Shown here: piece by piece, positions 42,448 to 50,540 of the stretch
Layout of the letters: every line of letters begins with the position of its first letter
Numbering within the stretch: position 1 is the first letter of the stretch
Assembly: GCA_965198185.1 (NCBI GenBank)
Contig: CBDAOU010000002.1
Span: 682,001 to 746,000, forward strand
DNA length: 64,000 nt
DNA from: JAJECS01 sp965198185
Lineage (GTDB): Bacteria; Chloroflexota; UBA11872
Direction: 5' to 3'
Translations under genes and position numbers: made by a program
Notes under the pieces: generated by a model
What the model was told of the DNA's origin: nothing
Databases searched by the model: none
Seen by the model: only the letters and a program-made list of their open reading frames with translations

Positions 42448-43014
42448 ATGGTTGACCCTGGTGAGCTGCGGCGCGGCAATGTCGTGCGGATCGACGGAAA
42501 GCTCTTGGAAGTCGTTGAGCATCAGCACCAGAAGATCGGCCGCGGCAGCGCACAGACCAAGCTCAGGCTGCGCGACATCGTCAACCACGCCACCTCCGAC
42601 CGGGTGTTCCAGGCGAGCCAGCGCTTCGAGCGGGTGCGGCTGGACGTTGACCCCGCGCAGTTTCTGTACCGGAGTTCCGACGCCTATCACTTCATGAATA
42701 TGGAGACGTATGAAGAGGTTGCGCTGAGCGCTGACGAGGTCGGCTCGGCCGCGGACTACCTGGTGGACGGGCTGGAGCTTGAACTGACAACGTTCGAGGG
42801 CCGAACAATAGGGCTCAACTTCCCTTTATCCGTTGACATACCGGTCGCCCACACCGAGCCGGGAGTTCGAGGTGACACGGCGACCGCCGCGAGCAAGCCG
42901 GCGACGCTGAGCACGGGCCTGCAGATTGAGGTGCCGCTCTTCATCAATACCGGCGACGTCATACGGGTGGACACACGCACCGGCGACTACAGCACGCGCG
43001 TGGGCCAAGCGTGA
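42448..43014 (+). CDS. efp: Elongation factor P
   Basis: EF-P rescues ribosomes stalled at polyproline. The 188 residues form the three KOW/OB-like beta domains: MVDPGELRRGNVVRIDGK, the middle YEEVALSADEVG, and the C-terminal TEPGVRGDTATAASKPATLSTG. The modified loop reads QKIGRGSAQTKLR, so the tip residue is Arg32 where most EF-Ps have a lysine (KPGKG). Arg at this site is characteristic of the EarP-rhamnosylated class, but no EarP is in the window. The ATG at 42448 is preceded by GTGAGG. It is 21 bases upstream of the biotin-carrier-like gene, a common neighbour. Confidence 0.96.
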   Translation: MVDPGELRRGNVVRIDGKLLEVVEHQHQKIGRGSAQTKLRLRDIVNHATSDRVFQASQRFERVRLDVDPAQFLYRSSDAYHFMNMETYEEVALSADEVGSAADYLVDGLELELTTFEGRTIGLNFPLSVDIPVAHTEPGVRGDTATAASKPATLSTGLQIEVPLFINTGDVIRVDTRTGDYSTRVGQA

Positions 43015-43035
43015 TCGCCGTGCCTGGAGGCTGTC

Positions 43036-43461
43036 TTGACTGACGAGTGGGAACGCGCGCTTTCGGAAATGCTGCCCGAGCTGGTCGAAACGGCTCGCAG
43101 CGCGCGGCTTGAGGAGCTTGAGGTAGCTGACGAGCGTCACACGATTCGCCTGCGGCTCGCGGAGGCTGCAGCGGATGTCTCCGAAGTGACGGAGGCGGCG
43201 GAATCCGAATCCGCCGACCCACCGGTTGCTCGAACCGCGCACGTCGGCATCTTTCACCGCCGACCCGAGGACGGCGCCGATCCGATCGTCGAGCCCGGCG
43301 AGGTGCTGGAAGAAGGTGCGGCGCTTGGCTTCGTGGACGTGCTCGGCGTATTTCACGCGGTGCCGGCGCCGTTCGATGGAACGGTTGAGGCGTTTCTGGT
43401 CCCCGATGGCCAACCGGTTGAATACGGGCAGCCCATCGCCCGCTTGACGCCAGGCGAGTAG
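43036..43461 (+). CDS. Biotin-carboxyl-carrier-like protein lacking the biotin lysine
   Basis: This 141-residue protein has an acidic N-terminal half and a C-terminal biotinyl-domain fold (about residues 68-138). The AccB-type frame is clear: AHVGIFHRRP, VEPGEVLEEGAALGFV, GTVEAFLVPDGQPVEYGQPIARL. The hairpin that should read EAMKM reads DVLGVF, with Gly104 in place of the biotinylated lysine. It cannot carry biotin as a normal BCCP does. accC, the usual next gene, is missing. Plants have such lysine-less BCCP relatives (BADC proteins), which dampen acetyl-CoA carboxylase; a similar role here is speculation. TTG start with GGAGG five bases upstream. Confidence 0.82.
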   Translation: MTDEWERALSEMLPELVETARSARLEELEVADERHTIRLRLAEAAADVSEVTEAAESESADPPVARTAHVGIFHRRPEDGADPIVEPGEVLEEGAALGFVDVLGVFHAVPAPFDGTVEAFLVPDGQPVEYGQPIARLTPGE

Positions 43462-43774
43462 CGTTCCGGCCTCGAAGCTCTGGCCGTAGGCCGCTTCGGT
43501 CCTGTCGTGCTCTGTGCGCCGTACTCCTTTCCGTCGTCGCTGGCGGGCTGTCCGTACCTCGCGCCCCGCACGGCCGCAGGTGTATCGGGGCGCCACATCG
43601 AACGTCGGAGTCAAACTGGCTCGTCGATAAGATTCGCATCGCCGGTATTCTTTGAGTGGTAAAGTCCAATTCGGGACGGACTTGTGAATTCGACTCAAGA
43701 ATTCGGGTGCGCGTCGGCAGTTGCCGGACGCGCCGAGTCCGGGTGCGACTGCGGTCGCGGCAGGGGAGGAACCC
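43462..43774. other. Intergenic region upstream of the oligopeptide-binding protein
   Basis: These 313 bases hold no credible gene. A palindrome, GAATTC at 43686-43691 and again at 43699-43704 around GACTCAA, could be a small hairpin or an operator. GGGGAGGA just before 43775 is the ribosome-binding site of the next gene. The promoter for the transporter operon presumably lies here, but I cannot assign a -35/-10 pair with confidence. Confidence 0.5.
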
Positions 43775-45652
43775 ATGACAAAAACCTTGAACAGGCGTGA
43801 TGTTGTGCGCCTCGGAGCGCTTGGTCTCGCAGGTGGCGTTGGCGCGGCGGCGCTGGCCGCGTGCGGCGAGGGCGAGGTCGAGGTCCGCACGGTCGAGGTG
43901 GAGAAGATCGTCACCGTCACCGAGATCAGAGAGGTCGAAGTCGAAAAGGTGGTGGAGAAAGAGGTCATCAGGGAAGTCCCGGTCGAGCGGGTCGTGACCC
44001 AAGAAGTCGAAAAGATCGTCGAGAAGATCGTTGAGGTCCCCGAAGAGACGCAGGTTGCGGGCGTCTTCGAAATCGGCCCTGTCAAGGCGGTTCGCTTCGG
44101 CAACCACCGCGACCTTACGCCCTACAATCCGCAGTACGGCGGCAAGATAACGCACGCGGCGCCCGGCGCCATCAACAACCTCGACCCGCTGCATTTCCCG
44201 GACGGCTGGTCGCTGATGGGTGGAGGCCAGCCCCTCTTCGACGCGCTGATTGCACACGGGCCGGGTGGGCAGTTGGCTCCTTGGCTCGCGACGGACTGGA
44301 CGGTTTCCGACGATCTGCTGACCTACACGTTCCAGCTCCGAAACGACGTGCAGTTCCACGACGGCACGCCGTTCAACGCCGATGCGGCCAAGTTTAACTT
44401 CGACTTGTGGATGGACCCCGACATGAACCCCGGCTGGAACGCCAACATCGGCAATCAATTGGCCAGCGTCTCGGCGCCCGGTGAGTTCACGCTGGAGTTG
44501 ACGCTGACCGAGGTCAACGTCTTCTTCCTGGACCTCCTGGCCGGCGGCTCGGCCGTGTTTGCGTCGCCGAAGGCCGTGGCGGAATACGGTGAAGATCTCA
44601 CCCGCAACCCCGTGAGCACCGGACCGTACAAGTTCAAGGAGTGGAAAGAGAACATTTCACTCACCATGGTCCGGAACGACGACTACAACTGGGGCCCGCC
44701 CTGGGCGTTCAACCAAGGGCCGGCGTTTGCCGACGAGTGGACCTCGTTTGAGTTGACGGACGTTTCGGCCAAGGTGGCGGCCTACGAGGCCGACGAGCTG
44801 AGCTGGATGCACCACTACAGCCTCACCGAGCTGCAGCCGTTCTTCGGGGACCCGGCGCATCAGGTCTTCATCGGGCTTGGCCCCGGGCAGCCGTGGTACT
44901 TGCAGACCAACACCTCCAATTTCCCCACGGAAGACCTGGCGGTGCGCAAGGCCCTGATCCACGCCACCGACCGTGGCACGGTCACCCGCAGCGTCACCCT
45001 TGGATTTGGCGCACTGGCAGGCAGCCTGCTCACGCCGGGAACCGTCGGATACAACCCGGAGCTGGACGGCTACTACGACTTCAACATCGAAAAGGCCAAC
45101 CAGATCCTCGATGAGGCCGGCTACGCGCGCGGCGACGGCGGCTTCCGCTACGACTCCAGTGGTCAGCTCCTGGAGGTCTCATTCCCCGACACGCCGAATC
45201 CGTTCTCGCAGCCGTACAAGCTCAACATCGAGAATGCGATCGGCATTTCGGTGGCCACGCCCAACATGGAGTGGGGCACCGCGGTCGAGCAGTACCTGCA
45301 AGGCCTGCATACGCACAAGTGGCAGGGCGGCGTGGGCCTGGAAGGCGGCCTGGTGCTCGATACCGTCTATCACTCCCGCAACTTCGGCGTGCCGGGCAAC
45401 CGTGCCTACACGTGGTTCGTCAACGAGGAGATCGACAGCTTGCTCGATGCCGTGCGCACTGAGCCCGACCAGGCGCAGCGCGCGCAGATGACGAATCGTG
45501 TGCACACGATTGTGATGGAGCAGGCCTTGGGTATTCCGTTGGTCGAGTGGGGATCGCTATTCCCGGCCAACACGAACAAGGTCGGCGGACGTGTCTTCCA
45601 CACGATCTTGACGTCGCCGTATCCCTTCGACCTCTATTCGACGGAGGGGTAA
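43775..45652 (+). CDS. Oligopeptide-type ABC transporter substrate-binding lipoprotein with Val/Glu stalk
   Basis: This is an SBP_bac_5 (family 5) extracellular binding protein of 625 residues. The twin-arginine signal is NRRDVVRLGALG (Arg7-Arg8), and the lipobox LAAC places the lipidated Cys at 30. Residues about 34-91 are a highly regular stalk of Val, Glu, Lys and Ile (VEKIV, VEKVVEKEV, REVPVERVV). The solute-binding lobes follow (LAPWLATDWTVSDD, YTFQLRNDVQFHDGTPFNA, NPVSTGPYKFKEW). The start is set at ATG 43775, with GGGGAGGA upstream. Two permeases follow, and the ATPases are missing. The substrate is probably a peptide or a similar solute. Confidence 0.93.
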   Translation: MTKTLNRRDVVRLGALGLAGGVGAAALAACGEGEVEVRTVEVEKIVTVTEIREVEVEKVVEKEVIREVPVERVVTQEVEKIVEKIVEVPEETQVAGVFEIGPVKAVRFGNHRDLTPYNPQYGGKITHAAPGAINNLDPLHFPDGWSLMGGGQPLFDALIAHGPGGQLAPWLATDWTVSDDLLTYTFQLRNDVQFHDGTPFNADAAKFNFDLWMDPDMNPGWNANIGNQLASVSAPGEFTLELTLTEVNVFFLDLLAGGSAVFASPKAVAEYGEDLTRNPVSTGPYKFKEWKENISLTMVRNDDYNWGPPWAFNQGPAFADEWTSFELTDVSAKVAAYEADELSWMHHYSLTELQPFFGDPAHQVFIGLGPGQPWYLQTNTSNFPTEDLAVRKALIHATDRGTVTRSVTLGFGALAGSLLTPGTVGYNPELDGYYDFNIEKANQILDEAGYARGDGGFRYDSSGQLLEVSFPDTPNPFSQPYKLNIENAIGISVATPNMEWGTAVEQYLQGLHTHKWQGGVGLEGGLVLDTVYHSRNFGVPGNRAYTWFVNEEIDSLLDAVRTEPDQAQRAQMTNRVHTIVMEQALGIPLVEWGSLFPANTNKVGGRVFHTILTSPYPFDLYSTEG

Positions 45653-45703
45653 CAGCGAGGCCATAAGGAGAGCGTGATCGCCGGACGGTGATCTGGCGCA
45701 GGA

Positions 45704-46654
45704 ATGGGCAAGTACATCATCATCCGGGTGCTGGCGGCGGTGCCGGTGCTCATCGGAGTGCTGCTGATCGTATTTCTCCTCCTGCGCCTGATCCCCGGCG
45801 ATCCGGTTTCGCTGCTCCTTGAGTCGCGTGGCGAATCGTCGATCTTCACCAGCCGCATTCCGCTTGAAGCGGTCGAGCGGCTGCGTGACTCCTATCACCT
45901 CAACGACCCTATCCCCGTGCAGTTCGCGCTGTACGCCAGGGACGTGGTGGTGGGCGATTTCGGCCGGTCGTTTCAGACGAACCAGCAGATCGGCGAGCTT
46001 GTCAAGGAGCTGTTCCCCGAGACGCTGAAGCTCACCATGGCCGGGATGGGCGTCGCGTTGCTGGTGGGACTGATCTCAGGGATGGTATCGGCCATCCGAC
46101 ACCATACCTGGGTGGACTACACAGGCCAGGTCGTGGCCGTGTTCGGCGTCTCGGTGCCTGACTTCTTCTTTGGTCTCGTCCTGATCTATATCTTCAGCGT
46201 TATTCTCAGATGGCTGCCGGCGCTAGGGCAGGACAAGCCGGAGGGCCTCATCATGCCCGCCGTCACGCTGGGCGTGAGCGCCGCCGCGATCATTGCCCGC
46301 ATGACGCGCTCCTCCATGCTCGACGTCATGAGCCGTGATTTCGTGCGGACGGCGCGCGCTAAGGGCCTCCGTGAGTCGGCCGTGGTGATTCGCCATGCGC
46401 TCAAGAACAGCTTGATTCCGGTCATCACCATCGTTGGCTTGCAGTTCGGCAGCCTGCTCACCGGCGCAATCGTTGTCGAAGTCGTGTTCACGCGGCAGGG
46501 TCTCGGCTTTGAGCTGGTGGAGGCCGTGCAGCGCCGCAACTATCCGGTGGTGCAAGCCCTCGTCATGTTCGCGTCGCTCGTGTATGTCGCCGTCAATATC
46601 CTCGTCGACGTCCTCTACACCTACGTCGACCCGCGCATCCGGATTCAGAACTGA
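45704..46654 (+). CDS. ABC transporter permease, DppB/OppB-like
   Basis: First membrane subunit of the family 5 importer, 316 residues with six predicted helices. The start IIIRVLAAVPVLIGVLLIVFLLLRLIPGDP is the characteristic DppB opening (cited by key residues RLIPGDP). The EAA-type cytoplasmic loop is RTARAKGLRESAVVIRHALKNSLIPV, again cited by its key residues ARAKGL and RHALKN. It lies 51 bases downstream of the binding-protein gene and 104 bases upstream of the second permease gene. Confidence 0.94.
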   Translation: MGKYIIIRVLAAVPVLIGVLLIVFLLLRLIPGDPVSLLLESRGESSIFTSRIPLEAVERLRDSYHLNDPIPVQFALYARDVVVGDFGRSFQTNQQIGELVKELFPETLKLTMAGMGVALLVGLISGMVSAIRHHTWVDYTGQVVAVFGVSVPDFFFGLVLIYIFSVILRWLPALGQDKPEGLIMPAVTLGVSAAAIIARMTRSSMLDVMSRDFVRTARAKGLRESAVVIRHALKNSLIPVITIVGLQFGSLLTGAIVVEVVFTRQGLGFELVEAVQRRNYPVVQALVMFASLVYVAVNILVDVLYTYVDPRIRIQN

Positions 46655-46758
46655 CGTGGTGTCTCGATGCAGCGCCATGCAGCGCGAGGTCAATCAGCGC
46701 CCGGAGGGACTTCTCTGCTCAGCACAGGTAATCTCCGCGCACCCCCAGGCAGGCGGCC

Positions 46759-47673
46759 GTGGCGGCGACTGACGACCTGACGGTCGAGCAGGCACTCGAA
46801 GGTCAAGGCGCGGCGCCCCCGCGCAGCGAGTGGGGCCTCGCCTGGCGGAGGTTCCTGCGCAATCGGGCCGCTATCGCCGGCGGCATCGTGATGATCGCTA
46901 TCGCTCTTGTTGCGATTCTGGCCGATGTTATCGCGCCCTATTCCCTCAACTACTACAACCCAGAGCTGTTCAATTCGCAGCCTGGCGAAGGAGGGCACCT
47001 GCTTGGCACGGACCGTGTGGGACGCGATGTGCTTACGCGGCTCGTTCACGGGGCACGCATCTCGCTTCGCATTGGCTTCCTCGCAGTGGCCATAGCCGCC
47101 ATTGGCGGCACCCTCGTCGGCCTGGTAGCTGGGTTCTTCGGCGGGAAGGTCGATTGGGCGATCAGTCGCGTGTTGGACGTGCTGCTGGCGTTCCCAGGCA
47201 TCTTGCTGGCCATCGTGATCGTGTCGACACTGGGACCCGGGATCAACAACGCACTGATTGCGCTGGGGATCTCCGCCATTCCCTACTACGCGCGCGTCGT
47301 TCGGGGCACCACGTTGTCGGCGCGTGAGTTGGTGTATGTACGCGCGGCGCGAGCCGTCGGAATGCGCGAGACCCGCATCATGCTGCGTCACGTGCTGCCC
47401 AACATCATCGGCCCCATCATCATCATGGCCACCCTTGGCCTAGCCTCCGCAATTATCGCCGCTGCGGGGCTGGGATTCCTCGGTTTGGGCGCCGAGCCGC
47501 CGACCCCCGAATGGGGACTGGAACTCGCCGAGGGGCGGCGCTACCTCCGAACAGCGCCGTGGGTGCCCGCCGCTCCCGGCGTCGCGATCTTCATTACCGT
47601 CATGTCGATCAATCTTCTGGGCGACGGGATCCGTGAGGCCCTCGACCCACAGGCCAGCGCCTGGACGAATTGA
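46759..47673 (+). CDS. ABC transporter permease, DppC/OppC-like
   Basis: Second membrane subunit, 304 residues. The N-terminal OppC segment (WRRFLRNRAAIAGG) is followed by six helices. HLLGTDRVGRDVLTRLVHGARISL is the typical DppC signature (key residues GTDRVGRDV), and the EAA loop is VRAARAVGMRETRIMLRHVLPN (key residues ARAVG and RHVLPN). The GTG start at 46759 follows CAGGCGGCC. The operon ends here without the ATP-binding subunits that this transporter type needs, so those must be encoded elsewhere. The gene is convergent with degV, about 90 bases between the stops. Confidence 0.94.
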   Translation: MAATDDLTVEQALEGQGAAPPRSEWGLAWRRFLRNRAAIAGGIVMIAIALVAILADVIAPYSLNYYNPELFNSQPGEGGHLLGTDRVGRDVLTRLVHGARISLRIGFLAVAIAAIGGTLVGLVAGFFGGKVDWAISRVLDVLLAFPGILLAIVIVSTLGPGINNALIALGISAIPYYARVVRGTTLSARELVYVRAARAVGMRETRIMLRHVLPNIIGPIIIMATLGLASAIIAAAGLGFLGLGAEPPTPEWGLELAEGRRYLRTAPWVPAAPGVAIFITVMSINLLGDGIREALDPQASAWTN

Positions 47674-47762
47674 ACGTCGCCCACACCCGCGGGCGTGGCC
47701 GCTAGCCCAGGTTCTACGGCCTGCGGTTGAGCCTGACTTAGTTGGAAGCGGTCGGCGCTTGG

Positions 47763-48611
47763 CTACGGGTTGGCGATGAACGTGACGCCGAACGCGCCGC
47801 GCCCGGTGTGCGTGGCGATCACCGGCCCCATCTCAATGCCGGGCAGGAGTGCCGCCGACACGTCGAACTCGCGCTGGATGTCGGCCTCGAGGGTGGCGTA
47901 CATGTCGTCCGCCCCCACGTGCATTACCGAGATGCTGTGCAGGCCGTTCGGCGCGCGCTCCCGGACGTAGTCCACCAGCGCGCGCCGGGCCTTGGTGAAG
48001 GACCGCACGCGGATGACGGGTTCCACTTGTCCATCGTGCACGTGCAGCACTGGCTTCAAGCTCAGGATCGACCCCACAAAGGCTTGAGCTCCGCCAATGC
48101 GGCCGCCCCGACGCAAGTATTCCAACGTGGGCACGACGAACGCCACATACGTGCGCGCGCCCAGTTCGTTCACAAGCTCCACGACCGCCTCGGCGCTCGC
48201 TCCGCTGTTGGCCGCCTGGGCCGCCTCGACGGAAAGCAAGCCGACGCCAATCGGCGGCAAATCGTTTCGGACCAAGTGGACCTCCACGTCAGGCAGCTGG
48301 TCGGAAGCCAAGCGTGCCGATTCAAGCGTCCCGCTCAGCTTTGACGAAAGATGGATCGACACGATGGCGCTGCCGTCCGCCCCACAGCGTTGATAGATGT
48401 CCATGACTGCGGCCGGCGCCGGCTGCGACGTGGTCGGATGCTCGGGCCGGCTCTCCAGCATGGTGAAGAACTCGGTCGGCGTGATATCGACCCCGTCGGT
48501 GAAATCGTCAGTGCCGAAATGCACGTGCAGCGGCACCACCTCGATGCCGTGCTCGTCGAAAAGACTCCGGGGCAAATAGGCCGTGCTGTCGGTCACGATC
48601 TTGACAGCCAT
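47763..48611 (-). CDS. DegV family fatty-acid-binding protein
   Basis: This 282-residue two-domain protein binds a fatty acid between its lobes. FakB-type members present fatty acids to the kinase FakA for phospholipid synthesis. The family motifs are KIVTDSTAYLPRSLFDEHGIEVVPLHVHFG near the N-terminus (key residues TDSTAYLP), TTSQPAPA with the carboxylate-binding Ser, and YLRRGGRIGGAQAFVG. Upstream codons extend the frame, but the ATG at 48611 is preceded by GGAG at proper spacing and starts the fold. No fakA is next to it. Confidence 0.94.
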   Translation of the reverse strand: MAVKIVTDSTAYLPRSLFDEHGIEVVPLHVHFGTDDFTDGVDITPTEFFTMLESRPEHPTTSQPAPAAVMDIYQRCGADGSAIVSIHLSSKLSGTLESARLASDQLPDVEVHLVRNDLPPIGVGLLSVEAAQAANSGASAEAVVELVNELGARTYVAFVVPTLEYLRRGGRIGGAQAFVGSILSLKPVLHVHDGQVEPVIRVRSFTKARRALVDYVRERAPNGLHSISVMHVGADDMYATLEADIQREFDVSAALLPGIEMGPVIATHTGRGAFGVTFIANP

Positions 48612-48776
48612 GCGAATACTCCAATCCAACCTCAGCGCCTGGCATTCGTCCCATCGGCGGGTGCATCGTTGCCACCGAGCCGGGCGCTATCTCGCCACCC
48701 GCCAGATGATACTCCCGCGAACCTTGGAGTGCCGTAGCTGCGACCGATCCGGCGCCGATCGTTGAGATTTGCCCGC

Positions 48777-49133
48777 CTAGTCGCTGGGCGGGATGTAGCG
48801 ATTGGCCAACTCGACATAATCCTCACGCGGCGGGCTGAAGATGTCGAGGACAAGTGCGGGGCCCTTTACCGTCCGTGCCCGGTGGCGCATGCCGCCGGGG
48901 ATGATGAACATATCCCCCGGGCGGCAGAGGCGGGTCTCGTCGCCGATGGTGAGTTCCATCTCGCCCTCGAGCAGCATGCCGGCCTGCTCGTGCGGGTGCT
49001 GATGGGTCGGCACCACGCTGCCTTCGTCCAACTGCAAGCGTGACAGCATCACTCGCTCGCCGTAGGGCGTACGGGCGCGGGCGCCCGGGGCAAGCTCGAT
49101 TTCGGGGTGATCGTTCGGGTCAATGAACGGCAT
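48777..49133 (-). CDS. Cupin-domain protein
   Basis: This small single-domain cupin has 118 residues. Cupin motif 1 is THQHPHEQAGMLLEGEMELTIG, cited by its metal ligands His-x-His with the following Glu, and motif 2 is PGDMFIIPGGMRH with the fourth His. The full metal site looks intact. It may be an oxygenase, isomerase or small-molecule sensor; the domain alone does not say. The gene is divergent from argG with a 116-base gap and stands alone on the minus strand, as degV is 165 bases further on. Confidence 0.88.
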   Translation of the reverse strand: MPFIDPNDHPEIELAPGARARTPYGERVMLSRLQLDEGSVVPTHQHPHEQAGMLLEGEMELTIGDETRLCRPGDMFIIPGGMRHRARTVKGPALVLDIFSPPREDYVELANRYIPPSD

Positions 49134-49249
49134 GGGTGGTCTCCCGGTCGGCGGACCGTCGCGCCGGCATGCCGCAGTGGCGCCGACGGCCGCACTGTGG
49201 CGTGCGAACGGTACTCTACGAATGTCTGGCGCGTTTGTGGAGGTGAGCC

Positions 49250-50488
49250 GTGGTTGTCGGGGACCTGTTTGGCAAGCGTATGGCGCTGGCCGCCTCCGGC
49301 GGGCTGGACAGCTGCACCATTACCCGCTGGCTGGTGGAAGAAGGGGTGCACGTCGCCGCGCTCACGGCTGACCTGGGTCAGCCGGATGAAGCGAACATTG
49401 CCGACATCCCGGAGCGCATGCGCGCCGCGGGCGCCGAGGACGCCGTCCTGGTTGATGCGCGCGACAAGCTTGCCCAGGCCGGACTGGAGATCATCCAGAC
49501 CCAGGCGCGCTATGAGGGCGGCTACTGGAACACCACCGGCATCGCGCGGCATGTCACGGTTCAGGCCCTGCTTCCTGAGGTTCAGCGACGCGGAATCACC
49601 GTGCTGGGGCACGGCGCCACCGGCCGCGGCAACGATCAGGTGCGGTTCCAGCTGGTGGCCAACATGCTGGCGCCCGAGGTGCAGGTGTACGCCCCGTGGC
49701 GCGACACAGAGTTTCTGGAGCAGTTTCCGGGTCGCCGGGAAATGATCGTCTACTGCGAGCAAGAAGAGATCCCCATCCGCGCGACGCTCGACAAGCCCTA
49801 CTCAACCGACGCCAATCTGCTCGGACTGACCCACGAGGCCGGTCAGCTTGAAGAGCTCGAGACCCCCGCCCAATTCGTGCGGCCGCAGATGGGCGCATAT
49901 CCCCACGAGGCGCCCGATGCAGCCCAGCGCGTGGCGATTCGCTTCGAGCAGGGCGTTCCGACTGCCATTGACGGCCGATCCGTCACACCGCGGGAAGCCA
50001 TCGAGCAGGCCAATGCCATCGGCGGCAGGCACGGCGTGGGCATCGGTCTGCACGTTGTTGAAAACCGCTTTGTCGGCATCAAATCGCGCGGGGTGTATGA
50101 GGCGCCCGGCATGGAGCTGCTCGGGACCTGCTATGCCTACCTGCAGCAACTCATCCTCGATCGACGCGCCCGAGTCGTATTCGACCAGATGTCGGCGCAA
50201 CTCGCGCGGCAGGTTTATGAGGGCTATTGGTTCGATCTCGCCAGTAGCGCCATGCGGCGAGCCGTCGACACGTTCACGTCGTTGACCACCGGCACGATCG
50301 TCGTTGACATCTATCGGGGCCACGTCGCCTACGCCAGCGCGCAAGATGTGCCGCATTCGCTGTACAGCGACGCCTCGAGCATGGAGGGCGTGGGCGACTT
50401 CGATCATCGGGATTCCGAGGGGTTCCTGGGCGTGTTGGGCGTGAGCGCCCGCGCTCTGAGCACCAAGGGCCACATCGACTCGGCTTAG
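49250..50488 (+). CDS. argG: Argininosuccinate synthase
   Basis: ArgG joins citrulline and aspartate with ATP, the step after argF. The 412-residue protein begins with the PP-loop ALAASGGLDSCTITRWL, the pyrophosphatase-type ATP site. GHGATGRGNDQVRFQL and the EEIPIRATLDKPYSTDANLLG region are the conserved substrate sites, and the C-terminal helix is present. The GTG start at 49250 has GGAGG six bases upstream. argH, the next enzyme, does not follow; the next gene begins about 50 bases on and encodes a membrane phosphatase-type protein. Confidence 0.95.
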   Translation: MVVGDLFGKRMALAASGGLDSCTITRWLVEEGVHVAALTADLGQPDEANIADIPERMRAAGAEDAVLVDARDKLAQAGLEIIQTQARYEGGYWNTTGIARHVTVQALLPEVQRRGITVLGHGATGRGNDQVRFQLVANMLAPEVQVYAPWRDTEFLEQFPGRREMIVYCEQEEIPIRATLDKPYSTDANLLGLTHEAGQLEELETPAQFVRPQMGAYPHEAPDAAQRVAIRFEQGVPTAIDGRSVTPREAIEQANAIGGRHGVGIGLHVVENRFVGIKSRGVYEAPGMELLGTCYAYLQQLILDRRARVVFDQMSAQLARQVYEGYWFDLASSAMRRAVDTFTSLTTGTIVVDIYRGHVAYASAQDVPHSLYSDASSMEGVGDFDHRDSEGFLGVLGVSARALSTKGHIDSA

Positions 50489-50540
50489 ACAGGCCCCATG
50501 TGATGCACTGGTGCACGTCCGCCGTGGATCGAGGGGAATC

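Noticed and set aside
43686..43704. GAATTC palindrome pair as an operator or mobile-element end
   Set aside because: The arms are only 6 bp and no second copy or target duplication is visible; noted only as intergenic content.
47681..47698. Terminator between the second permease and degV
   Set aside because: CCAC/GTGG with an inner CCC/GGG leaves a loop of only two bases and no T-run; too weak to call.
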